The translations under genes and the position numbers were made by a program. The notes beneath the pieces are model-generated. The model was not told the origin of the DNA. It made no database searches and saw nothing but the letters and a program-made list of their open reading frames with translations. DNA of 5,252 nucleotides from GWC2-56-14 sp043731355 (lineage in GTDB: Bacteria; Nitrospirota; UBA9217), in NCBI GenBank assembly GCA_043731355.1, contig JAYTJE010000088.1:1-5252 (forward strand), written 5' to 3'. Shown one piece after another: positions 5,106 through 5,252 of the stretch. Each line of letters starts with the position of its first letter. The stretch's first letter is position 1.

Positions 5106-5252
5106 ATGCCTATGCTGCTGAAGATAAAGATCTACGCAGACCTCTGCAGGATTCCCCTGTCCCTGTTCGCTGCCGCTTCCGCAGCCACCGGCTATGCGCT
5201 GGGGCCTCATCCGGTCGCTGCCCAGGCGTTCGCAACATCAGCCTCGGTCTTC
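5106..5252 (+). CDS. UbiA-family prenyltransferase, probably protoheme IX farnesyltransferase (partial, runs off right edge)
   Basis: The 49 visible residues open MPMLLKIKIYADLCRIPLSL and continue into a hydrophobic, Ala-rich helix (LFAAASAATGYAL, about 20-32). This is the first-helix pattern of UbiA-type membrane prenyltransferases, which have a short cytoplasmic lead and then a helix ending in a Gly/Ala-rich stretch. The catalytic Asp-rich motifs lie beyond the window, so the subfamily is unproven. Its place 11 bases after coxB is the usual one for ctaB/cyoE. That enzyme adds a farnesyl tail to protohaem to make haem O, the precursor of haem A needed by aa3 and caa3 oxidases. Start choice is weak: ATG 5106 has only GTAGAG/ACGCAA upstream, and ATG 5112 is an alternative, so coupling to the coxB stop is likely. 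Other UbiA enzymes, such as those of quinone synthesis, remain possible. Confidence 0.65.
   Translation, partial: MPMLLKIKIYADLCRIPLSLFAAASAATGYALGPHPVAAQAFATSASVF

Overview
The window looks like a chromosomal segment of a respiratory anaerobe or facultative bacterium, most likely a member of the former Deltaproteobacteria (Desulfobacterota, Geobacter/Desulfovibrio-like). The reasons are split-Soret cytochrome c family proteins, short TatA-type proteins, a YedF-like (selenium/sulfur-transfer family) protein and a caa3-type oxidase subunit II. No rRNA, tRNA, CRISPR array or transposase was seen, so the taxonomic call is inference from gene content.

Left part (1-1789, all minus strand, transcribed right to left). 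A Tat-exported split-Soret-type cytochrome (1001-1789) ends in a clear intrinsic terminator (944-977). It is followed by two TatA/TatB-family genes (584-892 and 375-551) and a YedF-like gene that runs off the left edge (296 to 1). A Tat substrate thus sits beside Tat translocase subunits. No tatC is visible.

Middle part (1790-3073). A 373-base stretch without a convincing gene (1790-2162) probably holds the cytochrome's promoter and leader. Next is a small secreted Cys-containing protein of unknown function (2163-2447, minus). A strong sigma70-like promoter precedes it, with its -35 box overlapping the stop codon of the gene upstream. That upstream gene (2483-3073, minus) is a second split-Soret paralogue. 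It keeps the family cysteine core but lacks both the Tat signal peptide and the C-terminal haem-binding tail.

Right part (3074-5252). An MFS transporter (3101-4360, minus) lies between the headless cytochrome paralogue and a headless cytochrome c oxidase subunit II fragment (4531-5094, plus). The fragment keeps the CuA and cytochrome c domains but not the membrane anchor. It is followed by the start of a UbiA-family prenyltransferase, probably haem O synthase (5106 onward). The two broken genes point their missing 5' ends at the MFS block, which suggests that an insertion or replacement event removed a formerly divergent promoter region. That rearrangement, the cofactor logic of the Tat-exported cytochrome, and the promoter/small-protein unit are the most interesting things here. 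I see no clear-cut new defence or mobile system.
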